A stretch of DNA of 64,000 nt from Chloroflexota bacterium (GTDB lineage: Bacteria > Chloroflexota > Anaerolineae > B4-G1 > SLSP01), in contig JAKQHY010000035.1 of NCBI GenBank assembly GCA_029555965.1, positions 1 through 64,000 of the forward strand, read 5' to 3'. The translations under genes and the position numbers were made by a program. The notes under the pieces were generated by a model. The model saw only the letters and a list, made by a program, of their open reading frames with translations. It made no database searches and was not told the DNA's origin. Below, one piece after another: positions 39,201-47,192 of the stretch (its first letter is position 1; each line of letters begins with the position of its first letter).

Positions 39201-40357
39201 AGGAAAATACCGACGTAGTAGAGGTGAAATTTCTCCTTAATCAAATCCACCGCCATCGGCAGCAGTTCATCCAGTCCCAGGATCGAAGCGGCGGCTTCGG
39301 CGACGATAGCCGCTGCCTCCATCCGCTCCGCGCGGCGCTGCAACTCGTCAAAAATGCGGGTGTTGTAGACGACGATCGCGACCTGATTAGCCAGCGCGCT
39401 CAACAACTCCATGTCTTTCTGGGTGAAGTCGGCGCCCTTCAGCACATTCACGACCGTCACCACCCCCAGCACACTCTCCTGGTAACGCAGCGGCGCGATG
39501 ATACAGCCGCCAATATTTTGCGCCAGTCGGGCCTGGTACGTGGCCTCATCCTCTAGCGGCGACATCTCCCCCTGAAGGAGCAGCAACGGACGTTGCTCAC
39601 GCAGCGCCCAGCCTCGCGCGCCCTCCCACAATACCGCGAAAGACGGCCACGCTACTTCCGGCGCTTTGGGGCCATCCTGGAAATAGTGCGTGACTTGGCG
39701 CGCTTCCATGTCGAACAGGGCCACGCTCGCCCAGTCGGCCTGAAGCAGACTCACCGATTGCCTCACCACCATCTGCAACAAGCCCGGCAAATCGGCAAAG
39801 CCGCCCACCAGGCTGCTGAGTTGGTACAATGCTTCCGCCTCAGCCAATGCATCCTGAGTTTGGTGGAGCAGTTCTTCTCCCTGAGCTTCCGCGCGCCAGC
39901 GGTCGGTCACATCCAACATGATCCCCACCATGCCCACCACGTGACCCTCCAGGTCAGCGATGGTGGCTTTGTTAAACGTCACCCGGTGTTCAACGCCATC
40001 AGCGTAACGGACCGGCGCCTCATAGCGCTGGGTGCCGGGGTTGCGAATCAAATCCAGGTCGCGCGTGTGATAGGCCACCGCTACCTCCGGCGGGACCACC
40101 TGAGGGAAATCGTAGGCGGTATGGCCCACGATCTGCTCGCGGGGCAGTCCCAACACGAGATCGGCAAATGCCCGGTTGCAGCCCCGGTAGATGCCCGATG
40201 TATCCTTGTAAAAAACGGGGTTGGGAATGGCGTCCAACAGGGATTGCAAGAAATGGAAGCTAGCCAGACCGCTTTCCTGCCCCCACGCCACCAACATCTG
40301 CTGCAATCCGGACGCTTCCTCCGGCAGCAAGTCCCTACCTTTCGCTTTAGCGCACAT
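33233..40357 (-). CDS. Giant hybrid histidine kinase: PAS + ~10 GAF + HisKA/HATPase_c + two receiver domains; start placed at MCAKAKG
   Basis: 'FLANMSHELRTPLNSIIGFS' (His codon 34727-34729), 'DTGIGI', 'GGTGIGMPLSLEF', REC1 'AVDDDE..LDVLMPG..IKPI', REC2 'VADDN..LDLMMPD'; start overlaps upstream stop (ATGTGCGCTAA). Confidence 0.93.
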   Translation of the reverse strand: MCAKAKGRDLLPEEASGLQQMLVAWGQESGLASFHFLQSLLDAIPNPVFYKDTSGIYRGCNRAFADLVLGLPREQIVGHTAYDFPQVVPPEVAVAYHTRDLDLIRNPGTQRYEAPVRYADGVEHRVTFNKATIADLEGHVVGMVGIMLDVTDRWRAEAQGEELLHQTQDALAEAEALYQLSSLVGGFADLPGLLQMVVRQSVSLLQADWASVALFDMEARQVTHYFQDGPKAPEVAWPSFAVLWEGARGWALREQRPLLLLQGEMSPLEDEATYQARLAQNIGGCIIAPLRYQESVLGVVTVVNVLKGADFTQKDMELLSALANQVAIVVYNTRIFDELQRRAERMEAAAIVAEAAASILGLDELLPMAVDLIKEKFHLYYVGIFLVDQERHWVGLRAGTGEPGRIMLANQHGFEIGSNSMIGQCVALGVPQIPERIEAAVRYVNPLLPDSTAEIALPLIGRGQIIGAMTVQSDKVRSFSRTDITVLQTMAGQIATAIQNARVFDEAQASLAETQALYKVSRGVNQAQSVQDLVSSVADVAEFLEMDAVSVRLFTHWDEHGNPLMMDAHLIELEGAARNYQCFSRMDFDHELLAWFTGESQKIYVYDDITAPDVEVPESVRASMGQRGYRSVISAALHAANRLLGLLSWLGRRPVRRVSERFLEVIVRTVVDQVGGALYTRHLIEQNERRAQRLQTAAEVSRAASSIVDQDQLLFQAVELIRERFNLYYAGIFLLDDSQHWAVLRAGTGEAGQIMLQAGHRLEVGGKSMIGTCVASGEAVIRLDVGQAAVRFNNPHLPDTRSEMALPLASRGEVIGAMTIQSVEVAAYSPSDITILQTMADQLANAIINARLIAESEARYQEVQRIQSRYTVEMLDTYVVQQGVLGYSYDLEQVTPISSLETVAPLPETWTPEMPVVPTEGGDGASLISPLELKGELVGTLRFEEPGDAAQFSEDDIAMLEAVRDQISLALENRLLLDQSQNALRETRRREQQVRFLQEVVAFLNATENLVAALDDFVIRLSALFPLDMLLLVGYDMRDGASQVLGVGQAAETQGAALWLNRRLPPTSGASWVAQKNQLYVVNDLHPAQQFPEDADWLGLEMTSLVIMPLRLGYRALGSLHLASRTSEAFSRADLMPILEQVAAQVASAMERASLLRQAQDSAGESRRLYEATSALGKATSYETLLRAIIEHTILGESARGEIQLFVPDPETGATHDRVETVTAWSNDPKLRPAEIGERMHISELPILEQVGDEVYVVADVTTDERLPEAARAAYLQQGVLSVVVGQFLIGGIVSGERIGFFKFEFSEKFEPTEQDIRLYNSILVQAAVVISNLELLQRSVNQTEQLSAAVDLANVTTALSDREQLLRDSVNFFRDRFDLYFVAIYLLDSDGVWAVLEAGSGEAGDKLLRMGHRLRVSSETLEGWCAERAQRRVALDVSRDPLYFANPLLPETRSAIALPLVSRGQTIGVLSLQSQRRFAFTQEEISTLDLMATQLANVIESANLYERSQGSLAETRMLYRISQQITDASAVEDVLEAAVDGISQREEPDWISAGLLMPIRNPTELRLVVNRSREQPKLPVQILPLSELRLFLDVLNNDGRFVTPDVTQEPIVDEYVRNFFGGLRLRATAVFPLAVRDVQYGLLLIHSIKTREFSTAELRFYESVARQTSVALQNISLIADTQEEADRRAFLNQVLQTASTELEPVSLMRNVGQVIAAWLHMPVLMWQWDGRFLSPVGVLDGEGVLLNADREPGTFVPNEFPAVYEVVDSRETAHIDFRGRKDSLMLSFTAGLKSPLVEAYAVRLAVREAVFGVLMVGRQEGQPPIDEKVRETIRTAGINISVALETAGLYQDAQGTAEKLKEVDRLKSEFLANMSHELRTPLNSIIGFSRVILKGIDGPLTDMQKTDLTAIFESGTQLLNLINDILDISKIEAGKMEFAFEPTDLKELIKSVLLVSKALVKDKNVELLADVPPELPSVLADTRRVRQVITNLMSNAAKFTEQGYIKISATYDNYQVIVSVQDTGIGIPQHRFAAVFERFEQVDSSSTRKYGGTGIGMPLSLEFIKAHGGDLWLDSKVGEGSTFFFSLPIGGPQSRTVAPEEIEEKRGKSPTSRIILAVDDDETVITILRRYLEKQGYIVFGLTDSARVMAEARRLKPYAITLDVLMPGKDGWEVIGDLQSEPETREIPVIVCSIKSDDVEKGFSMGASDYLIKPINEQDLLDALTRLDQPIGEGYILVADDNVDDRKLLHRILTNAGHQVREAAGGADAISRIHADPPALIVLDLMMPDVDGFAVLENLKANSTTQRIPVIVVTAKELTREERERLQQGVEALLQKGIYDQEQLLRDVASVLESVKKNGRHRTDKKDSVQSAG

Positions 40358-43300
40358 CGCCACTGCCCTCCTCACCCGTCAGTTGCGGGGAGCGGAATTG
40401 TACTACATTGCGCGAAGTCCCCAAGGCGCGGCCCAGTTCGCGCAAACCGGTCTGGAGTACCCCCTGGACATCCGGTGCGCGTTGGATGCGCTCGGTAATT
40501 TCGCGGATCATTTGCTCGCGGCGGGCGCGCGCCTGGATGGCTTCGAGCTGGTTCAAGTTCTGCACCGCGATGGCGGCCTGACCGGCCAGGCTCGTCAAGC
40601 GCCGCATCTCTTCTTCGGGGAAAGTCGTCGTCTGTGGGTAGATGGCGTTAAGATAACCAACCCGTTGGCCGCCGGCGATCAGCGGCACAAAAATGGTGCT
40701 GGTTGCCCGGAAGCGATGGAGATAGAGGGCGCGCAAATTATTATCCAACCGCGGATCGTTTGCAATATCTTCGAAGAAAACCGGCGTGTAACCAAAAAAC
40801 TCATTGGCAGAGGGGAAGGCAGCCAACGGATAGCGATCGCTGACCGCATCCGCAGGCAACGAACTCCAGCGCGCCAACACGGAAATCCACTCAGGTTGTT
40901 CGTTATCAGTCCAAGGGCGGTCAAAGAAGTTCAGCGAGACGTTGTTGCTGCTTTGGCCCAAGAGCGTGTAACGGCGCAACACATCCAGGATGCCAATGTA
41001 CGAGTCGGCGGCGTTCAACTCGGCGCTGGCGCGATACAACGCCTCCTGCTCTGAAAGGGAGGTCTGTACCCGGTTGAACAGATTTTCTCGAACGAGGGTG
41101 TTGGAGAGGGCCGCCGCCGCCGTCTGCAACGCGCCAATCTCATCCGCTTGCAAAAGCCGCGCCTCACGCACGCCGACGAATGCCAGAAACCCCGGCGGGC
41201 GGTCTTCTACGACAATCGCCAGAGCCAGCAAGGATTGGCAGGCAAGCGGCGCCAACAGCTCGCGCGCCTCATCTGGCAATTCGTCTATCATCATCTGCAT
41301 AAACCCAGTTTCACGGAGACGCTGCGCCAGCGTGGGGAATTTGTTCATCGGCAAGCCCTGCAAGGTTCCACCGCGCAGAGCTTCCGGGAGGTCCGGCATT
41401 GTCCATTCCGCCACCAGCCGCCAGTAGGCGCCCACCGTGTCCCAATAGGCGCCGGTGGTATCCTCGAAACTCTCGGCATAGTAAGCGCGGTCCACTCCGG
41501 CGGCCTGGCCCAACAGTTCCAACACCCCCTCCAAGGCGCCTGTGCCATCCTGCGCCAGGGAGGCCACGGCCTGGGAAATGTTGGTCTGGTAACGCGCTTG
41601 CCGCTCCACCACTGAAAGCGCGGTCTGGGTGCGTCCGAATTGCAGCGCGTTCTGCAAGGCTGCCGCCGCCTGTGTCGCCAGGAACTCCAGCAGGTGCAGA
41701 TCATCTTCGTTGAATTGATCGACTGCGGCGCCGTGGACGAAAATAGCGCCCAAGACTTCCTCACCGATTTGTAAGGGCACGCCGATCTGCGAGAGCAATC
41801 CGGCCTCAACCAGGCGCGCATTGCCCTCAGTAGGGTACGTGCGGTTGTCGCGCACCAATACATGTTCACGGTTCTGGATGATGATTTCGGTCAGACCGTG
41901 GGCGCTGGGAGTCGTTACCTCGATATCCGGCAGCAGTTCAGCAGCATCGGCGCTCTGGCCTTTCATATACTCGCCGGTGACGCTATCGCGCAGGAATACC
42001 ACAGAAGACGGCGCGTGAAGTACCCGCCGCGACAGATCGGCGGCCCGCGTCAAAAGGGGTTTGACATCCAGAATTGCCAGCAGTTCAATGCCAGCCTCGT
42101 AAAGTTGGGCGAATTCCTCGGCCCGCCGCCGTGTTTCTTCCGAAAGGGTCAGGTTACTCATAATCACGCCAATCTGATTTGCCAGGTTCTGCGCCAGTTC
42201 GCGGGTATCCGGGTCCAGTGGCAGGTCGCCATGGCGCTGAATCATGGCAATGAACCCGGCCTGAGCGCCGCCGCTGGTGATAGGCACATACAGCACACGC
42301 TGGAAGTTATAAGCGTTGAGCAACGCCTCAACCGCATCAGACGTCGCAGCAGGCGGAGCGTCGCCGGACGCCTGGGCCAGGTACAGAAGCGGCGTCATCG
42401 GGCCTAATTCAGGATGGCTCAATCCACGGAAAAAGATATGATGCTCATCCGGCAAACTGAAGCTGTGGGTAAAAAAGGGCAGCGGCTGGCCGGCCATGTC
42501 CAACACGGCCTGCGGTTGCACAATCGGCGCGTCGGGAATGACGAAGGTGAAGATGCCTATTGCCATATCCAGACTGTGCGCCAACACTCGCGTGATATGT
42601 ACCAGCACTTGTTCTGGGGCGATGTCAGGATCGGCGGAAACCCGCAAGACGCTGCTGATCAAGACTTGTTGGCGCTCGTTGCGCTGCGCTTCTTCAAAGA
42701 GGCGGGCGTTGTCCAGGGCCAGGGCCACTTGTTCGGTCACGCTGGAAATCAGTTCCAGTTCTTCGTCGCTCCAACTATGTTGGGTATCAGAGAGACCCAG
42801 GTAGCCTACCACCCGGTCGCCGGCGCGCATCGCCTCCATCACCACCGGCACCCCCCCATCCCGGAACATTTTCCGCCCCACCTGGCCCTCCAACAAATCC
42901 GCCGGCACGGGCAAGGGCGGCACGGGGTTGGTATCTACGCGATCATATTCGTAGGCCAACGTGCGCGTCCGGCTCGTCATCCGCGCCCATTCCCGACGTT
43001 GGTAGTCAATTTGCACCTCGCGCAGTTCGGCAATGGCGCTCTCCATCACTTCCAAAGAGCGCGCGTTGCTCAGGGCAATCGCCAGTTGGTCGGCCATCAA
43101 TTGCAGGGTGCTGATGTCCTCATCGCTGAAAGCCTGCGGCTGCGAACTCTGCACATCCAAGACGCCGATCACTTCGTTGGCGCTCTTCAAGGGCAACGCC
43201 ATCTCTGAGCGAGTTTCCGGCAAGTCGGGGTTATTGAACCACACTGCGTCACCGCCGACGTCAAAGGCGATGCGTGGCTTGCCGGTGCCGGCGACGTAAC

Positions 43301-44318
43301 CCACGATGCCGACCTGCCCCACCCCCAGGCGATGGCCGCGCGCCAACATACGCCGCCCACCTTCTGAGGAGGTAGAGCGCAAAATAGCCCATTGTTTCTC
43401 ATCATCCAGGATAAAAATACCGGTATGGTAAAAATTGAATTTTTCCGAAATGGCAACCACTGCCGTATCCAACACCATGTTCACATTGCGCATCTGTGCG
43501 GCTTCTTTGCTGATCAGGCTGATCGCCTCAAGCTGGATCGATTTGCGTTCCAGCGCTTCGGTGCGCGCCGCCACGCGCTGCTCCAACCGCACCACCAGTT
43601 CTTGCAAGCGTTCCGCCATAGCATTAAAAGCCTGCGCCACCGCGTCAAATTCCGCCTGCTCGACACGGATTTTGTACGACAGATCGCCGGCGCCAATGAT
43701 AGTGGCGCCTTCCGCCAGCGTTTGGAGGGGTTTCAACACCATCGTGGTCAGAGCGTAGTGCAACAGGCTCACGGCTATCGTAGCGACCGCCAGCGCCAGC
43801 GTAACCGGAACAAGTAATGGCGGAGGGTCTACCGCGTAGGCATACTCGGCCACGACCAGGTAGAGGGTGCGGTTGGCATCGCCAGGCATGGGCATCGCGT
43901 GCGAAACCAGATACAACGCAGTGCCCGCCATTCTGCGCCGCACCGCAGCGCCCGTGTCACTCAATCCCCGCAATTCCGGCACAAGCGTTCCCTTCAACCC
44001 TGGCTGCGAGCTTTCAATGACCCAGCCCTGAGAATCCACCAGGGCAATGAAGACGAACTCGTCCACATCGGCAACCATGTCCTGCAACAGCGTGCTCAAG
44101 CCGGGCACGTCTTCCAGCGTGGTTACATACGGCACAACTGTCCCCAAAATCTGTTTCAATTCCCGCGCGACGATCTCCCCCTTTCCCAGGCGCGCCTCGC
44201 GATAAGCGGCGCGATACCGCAGGGCAACGAAGCCAAAAATCAGCAGCAAGCATATCGCGGGGATGCCGACGATGATCGCCATCATACGCCAGCGCAGACT
44301 CTGGCTCAGTTTAATCAT
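40347..44318 (-). CDS. Membrane sensor: TM / periplasmic Cache-like / TM / HAMP / ~6 GAF, no kinase
   Basis: 'LKPLQTLAEGATIIGAGDLSYKIRVEQAEFDAVAQAFNAMAERL' (HAMP); 'FNFYHTGIFILDDEKQWAILRSTSSEGG' (GAF); no HisKA/HATPase/GGDEF/HTH seen. Confidence 0.88.
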   Translation of the reverse strand: MIKLSQSLRWRMMAIIVGIPAICLLLIFGFVALRYRAAYREARLGKGEIVARELKQILGTVVPYVTTLEDVPGLSTLLQDMVADVDEFVFIALVDSQGWVIESSQPGLKGTLVPELRGLSDTGAAVRRRMAGTALYLVSHAMPMPGDANRTLYLVVAEYAYAVDPPPLLVPVTLALAVATIAVSLLHYALTTMVLKPLQTLAEGATIIGAGDLSYKIRVEQAEFDAVAQAFNAMAERLQELVVRLEQRVAARTEALERKSIQLEAISLISKEAAQMRNVNMVLDTAVVAISEKFNFYHTGIFILDDEKQWAILRSTSSEGGRRMLARGHRLGVGQVGIVGYVAGTGKPRIAFDVGGDAVWFNNPDLPETRSEMALPLKSANEVIGVLDVQSSQPQAFSDEDISTLQLMADQLAIALSNARSLEVMESAIAELREVQIDYQRREWARMTSRTRTLAYEYDRVDTNPVPPLPVPADLLEGQVGRKMFRDGGVPVVMEAMRAGDRVVGYLGLSDTQHSWSDEELELISSVTEQVALALDNARLFEEAQRNERQQVLISSVLRVSADPDIAPEQVLVHITRVLAHSLDMAIGIFTFVIPDAPIVQPQAVLDMAGQPLPFFTHSFSLPDEHHIFFRGLSHPELGPMTPLLYLAQASGDAPPAATSDAVEALLNAYNFQRVLYVPITSGGAQAGFIAMIQRHGDLPLDPDTRELAQNLANQIGVIMSNLTLSEETRRRAEEFAQLYEAGIELLAILDVKPLLTRAADLSRRVLHAPSSVVFLRDSVTGEYMKGQSADAAELLPDIEVTTPSAHGLTEIIIQNREHVLVRDNRTYPTEGNARLVEAGLLSQIGVPLQIGEEVLGAIFVHGAAVDQFNEDDLHLLEFLATQAAAALQNALQFGRTQTALSVVERQARYQTNISQAVASLAQDGTGALEGVLELLGQAAGVDRAYYAESFEDTTGAYWDTVGAYWRLVAEWTMPDLPEALRGGTLQGLPMNKFPTLAQRLRETGFMQMMIDELPDEARELLAPLACQSLLALAIVVEDRPPGFLAFVGVREARLLQADEIGALQTAAAALSNTLVRENLFNRVQTSLSEQEALYRASAELNAADSYIGILDVLRRYTLLGQSSNNVSLNFFDRPWTDNEQPEWISVLARWSSLPADAVSDRYPLAAFPSANEFFGYTPVFFEDIANDPRLDNNLRALYLHRFRATSTIFVPLIAGGQRVGYLNAIYPQTTTFPEEEMRRLTSLAGQAAIAVQNLNQLEAIQARARREQMIREITERIQRAPDVQGVLQTGLRELGRALGTSRNVVQFRSPQLTGEEGSGDVR

Positions 44319-45441
44319 GCGCGCCTCCTTGCGGCGTCAGCGGTAAGGGCAGCACTTCGTATACTTCGGCCAACAACGGAAAGGCCAGTGGAATGGGTAA
44401 ATTCCACTTACGCGCCGCCGCCAAATTCATCAACAGCACACTCCGCGCCGAGGTATCCACCGGGATAGTGGCCGGGGAGTCGCCATGAATGATGCGCAGC
44501 GTCAGTTCCGCCGCACGCGCCCCCTGAGCATAGCCAGAAGGCGCCAACCCGGCCACCGCGCCATAGCGGACTGCCCGGCTAGACATTGCAAAGACCGGAA
44601 CCGGCGAGTTTTCCAACATCCACGCTAGTAAAGTTTCCTGATCCATATACTGCCCCCCACTATCCCACACGTAATAAGCACTGGTCAACAAGATAAAATC
44701 ATAGTCCCCGGCCCCCAAAACCTCAGCCTGCCATGTCTGCCATTGCGCCGTCACCAACAAATCCGGCTCCGGCGCGTCTGGTTGATAGGTTTTGAGCGCC
44801 TGGTAGACATTCTGGGCCATCAACCGCCCAGAGGCAGAGGCGTCACTCAAAATGAGGTAATGGCCCGTGTCGTTAACAAACGCGCGGGCAATTTCCAGGT
44901 TTTGTTCCGGACGCAATACTTCCAACACGCCCGTCACATTGGGACGATTCAGGTCGTATTCCTGAGCATCGTTGTTCAAGCCGCAGTAGACGAAAGGGGT
45001 TTGAGCGTCAGGGTAATGCGGAATGACGGTGCGGATGGCTTCGTCGTCGGAAACAATGACCAGGTCCGGTTGGAAAGCCTGTACCTGGGCAATGGCCGCG
45101 TCGGCCGCCGGCGCGATATGCGAGGGCAGGACATATTGGGCGATATTCATATACACAGGCTCCCATTCCAAGGTATCCTCAACGCGACTGTACCCGTTGC
45201 GCGCCAGCGTTTCCAAGATGCCATTTTGAATTTGTAAGGTCCAGGGATCGCTGTCGGTATAGCTGCTGACCCACGCCAGGCGCAAAGTTCGTGGAGCCTG
45301 CGACGATACGGGAGTAGGCGCGGGAGGACGGCTATCAAACTCTCGCGCCGCCGAGCAGGACAGCAACCCGCAAGTCAGCGCCAGCAGCCCCAACCCCAGA
45401 CCACGCCGGAGACTGCGCGCCCGCGCCCCCAGAAGAGCCAT
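44311..45441 (-). CDS. ABC_sub_bind-like substrate-binding lipoprotein
   Basis: Lipobox 'ALTCGLLSC'; 'LRLAWVSSYTDSDPWTLQIQNGILETLARNGY'; 'QAFQPDLVIVSDDEAIRTVIPHY'; 8-bp overlap with next gene. Confidence 0.82.
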   Translation of the reverse strand: MALLGARARSLRRGLGLGLLALTCGLLSCSAAREFDSRPPAPTPVSSQAPRTLRLAWVSSYTDSDPWTLQIQNGILETLARNGYSRVEDTLEWEPVYMNIAQYVLPSHIAPAADAAIAQVQAFQPDLVIVSDDEAIRTVIPHYPDAQTPFVYCGLNNDAQEYDLNRPNVTGVLEVLRPEQNLEIARAFVNDTGHYLILSDASASGRLMAQNVYQALKTYQPDAPEPDLLVTAQWQTWQAEVLGAGDYDFILLTSAYYVWDSGGQYMDQETLLAWMLENSPVPVFAMSSRAVRYGAVAGLAPSGYAQGARAAELTLRIIHGDSPATIPVDTSARSVLLMNLAAARKWNLPIPLAFPLLAEVYEVLPLPLTPQGGAHD

Positions 45442-47192
45442 CAGTCCTGCTCCCCCAGCGGCAACAGTTGAATCCGGCTACGCTCTACCTGAAGTGCGCG
45501 GCCCAGCTCTTCCACGGCGCCGCGCATAATCGCATCCGTGCTGCCGCCCACCCGGACGCGGGCCATGATCTCGCTGCGCGCGCGTTGTTGGTTCGCGCGC
45601 CGCGTAGTCTCTTCCAACAAACGCGCGTTATCCAACGCCAGGTCTAATTGTTCCACCACAAAACGGGTAAACTGTAGTTGTTCCTCAGTCCACGGCGTCG
45701 GTTTTTCAAAGGCCAACACCCCTAGCTTCTGGCGACGAATCGTCAGCGGCGCCAACAGAAGATGCATCCCATCGGGCGCGACCGTTGTGGTCACCTCCGC
45801 CACATCCGCCGGGGACACTGTCAGGGTTGCCTCTTCGGGCGATAGGCGATTGACAATACCGGAAGCATAGTCGTAGTCCAGGCTCATATTGCGGCGGGCT
45901 AACGCCTGCCGCCACGCGCGCAGAGCGTCCTGCTCCTGGTAACGGGAGAGGCGCTCCAGTGTTTCGCGCGCGTCCGCCAGAGAGCGCGTGTTGGCAATCG
46001 CCACGGCAATGCTGTCGGCCAGGATGCGCAACACGGCGACATCCTCATCGCCAAAGGCGGCCTCTTCTTTCGTCTGAATATCCAGCACCCCAATCGTCTC
46101 ATCCCGCGCAATCAGTGGCAGCGCCATCTCCGATTTGGTATCCGGCAGTTCGGGGTTGTTGAACCAAATCGTATCCTCCCCCACCCGAAAAGCGAAGCGA
46201 GCAATGCCGGTGCTGGAAACGTAGCCGACGATACCCTGCTGCCCCACGCGCATCCGATGACCGCGCGCCAACATCCGCTGACCGCCCTCCGAGGAGGCGG
46301 CCTGCAATACAGCCCAGGCATTGGTGGGGTCTACCAGGAAAATAGCCACATGATAGAAGCCCAACCGTTCCGCAATCAGGTTGACGGTGGTGTCCAGCAG
46401 GGGCTGCAAATGCTGGATAGAAGAGGCGGCCCGGCTCAGTTCCGCAATGGCCTGGAATTGTTCGGCGCGCTTCTGCAATACAGCCGTGCGGGTTTCAACG
46501 CGCTGCGCCAACTCCCGGCGGGTCGCTTCCAGAGATTGGGTTGAATCCTGCAAATGCTGTAACCAGTCACGGGTGAGCCGTGCATTGACAAACGCCAAAA
46601 TTCCCGGCACGGCAGTCAACAACATCAGGGTCAATGCCTGCCCAATAAACCAGAACAGGGTGGCAGATTGGCCCACCAACGGTTGATAAGTATGCGCGCG
46701 GGTCGTCACAAAAAGGAGCAGATAGTATACCAATACCCCCAGAACGGTCATGGGGACGTACCAAAGGGGCAGGAAAACCCCCACCAGTGTCAACGGCCAA
46801 AAGTACATCAACCACCAGGGAGATACAGTGCCGCCAAAAAGATAGATCGCGATAGAAATGCCGGCCAGACACAGTCCAATGTACAGCGCAAAGGCGCGAC
46901 GCATATTCCCGCGTTTGGTCTGGATATAGCCGACCAGGCCAAAGGGAACAAACATTAACGCAAAGGCTCCTTGCAGCCAAAACTCAGTCACGTTTTCAAT
47001 CCAGGCGTTACGCCAGGCAAAGACATACATCCCGCAAAACATGCAGGAGAAACACAGACTCATTAACATCAGGATGTTAAACAGGCGGCCCAGGCGAATT
47101 TCTTCCGCATTGTCGCCCACCGATTTGACATCAATCAAACGGGTCAACACGGCAAAAATTTTCTCACGCCATTGCAACGGCAATGTGATCAT
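45441..47192 (-). CDS. Multi-TM + GAF + short GAF + tail sensor protein
   Basis: ~6 TM N-terminus; 'FYHVAIFLVDPTNAWAVLQAASSEGGQRMLARGHRMRVGQQGIVGYV'; TGATG overlap. Confidence 0.85.
   Translation of the reverse strand: MITLPLQWREKIFAVLTRLIDVKSVGDNAEEIRLGRLFNILMLMSLCFSCMFCGMYVFAWRNAWIENVTEFWLQGAFALMFVPFGLVGYIQTKRGNMRRAFALYIGLCLAGISIAIYLFGGTVSPWWLMYFWPLTLVGVFLPLWYVPMTVLGVLVYYLLLFVTTRAHTYQPLVGQSATLFWFIGQALTLMLLTAVPGILAFVNARLTRDWLQHLQDSTQSLEATRRELAQRVETRTAVLQKRAEQFQAIAELSRAASSIQHLQPLLDTTVNLIAERLGFYHVAIFLVDPTNAWAVLQAASSEGGQRMLARGHRMRVGQQGIVGYVSSTGIARFAFRVGEDTIWFNNPELPDTKSEMALPLIARDETIGVLDIQTKEEAAFGDEDVAVLRILADSIAVAIANTRSLADARETLERLSRYQEQDALRAWRQALARRNMSLDYDYASGIVNRLSPEEATLTVSPADVAEVTTTVAPDGMHLLLAPLTIRRQKLGVLAFEKPTPWTEEQLQFTRFVVEQLDLALDNARLLEETTRRANQQRARSEIMARVRVGGSTDAIMRGAVEELGRALQVERSRIQLLPLGEQD

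Noticed and set aside
39593-41054. Plus-strand ORFs (301 aa, 277 aa) antisense to the kinase/HAMP-GAF junction
   Set aside because: Shadow ORFs of conserved GAF coding sequence; no domain signature
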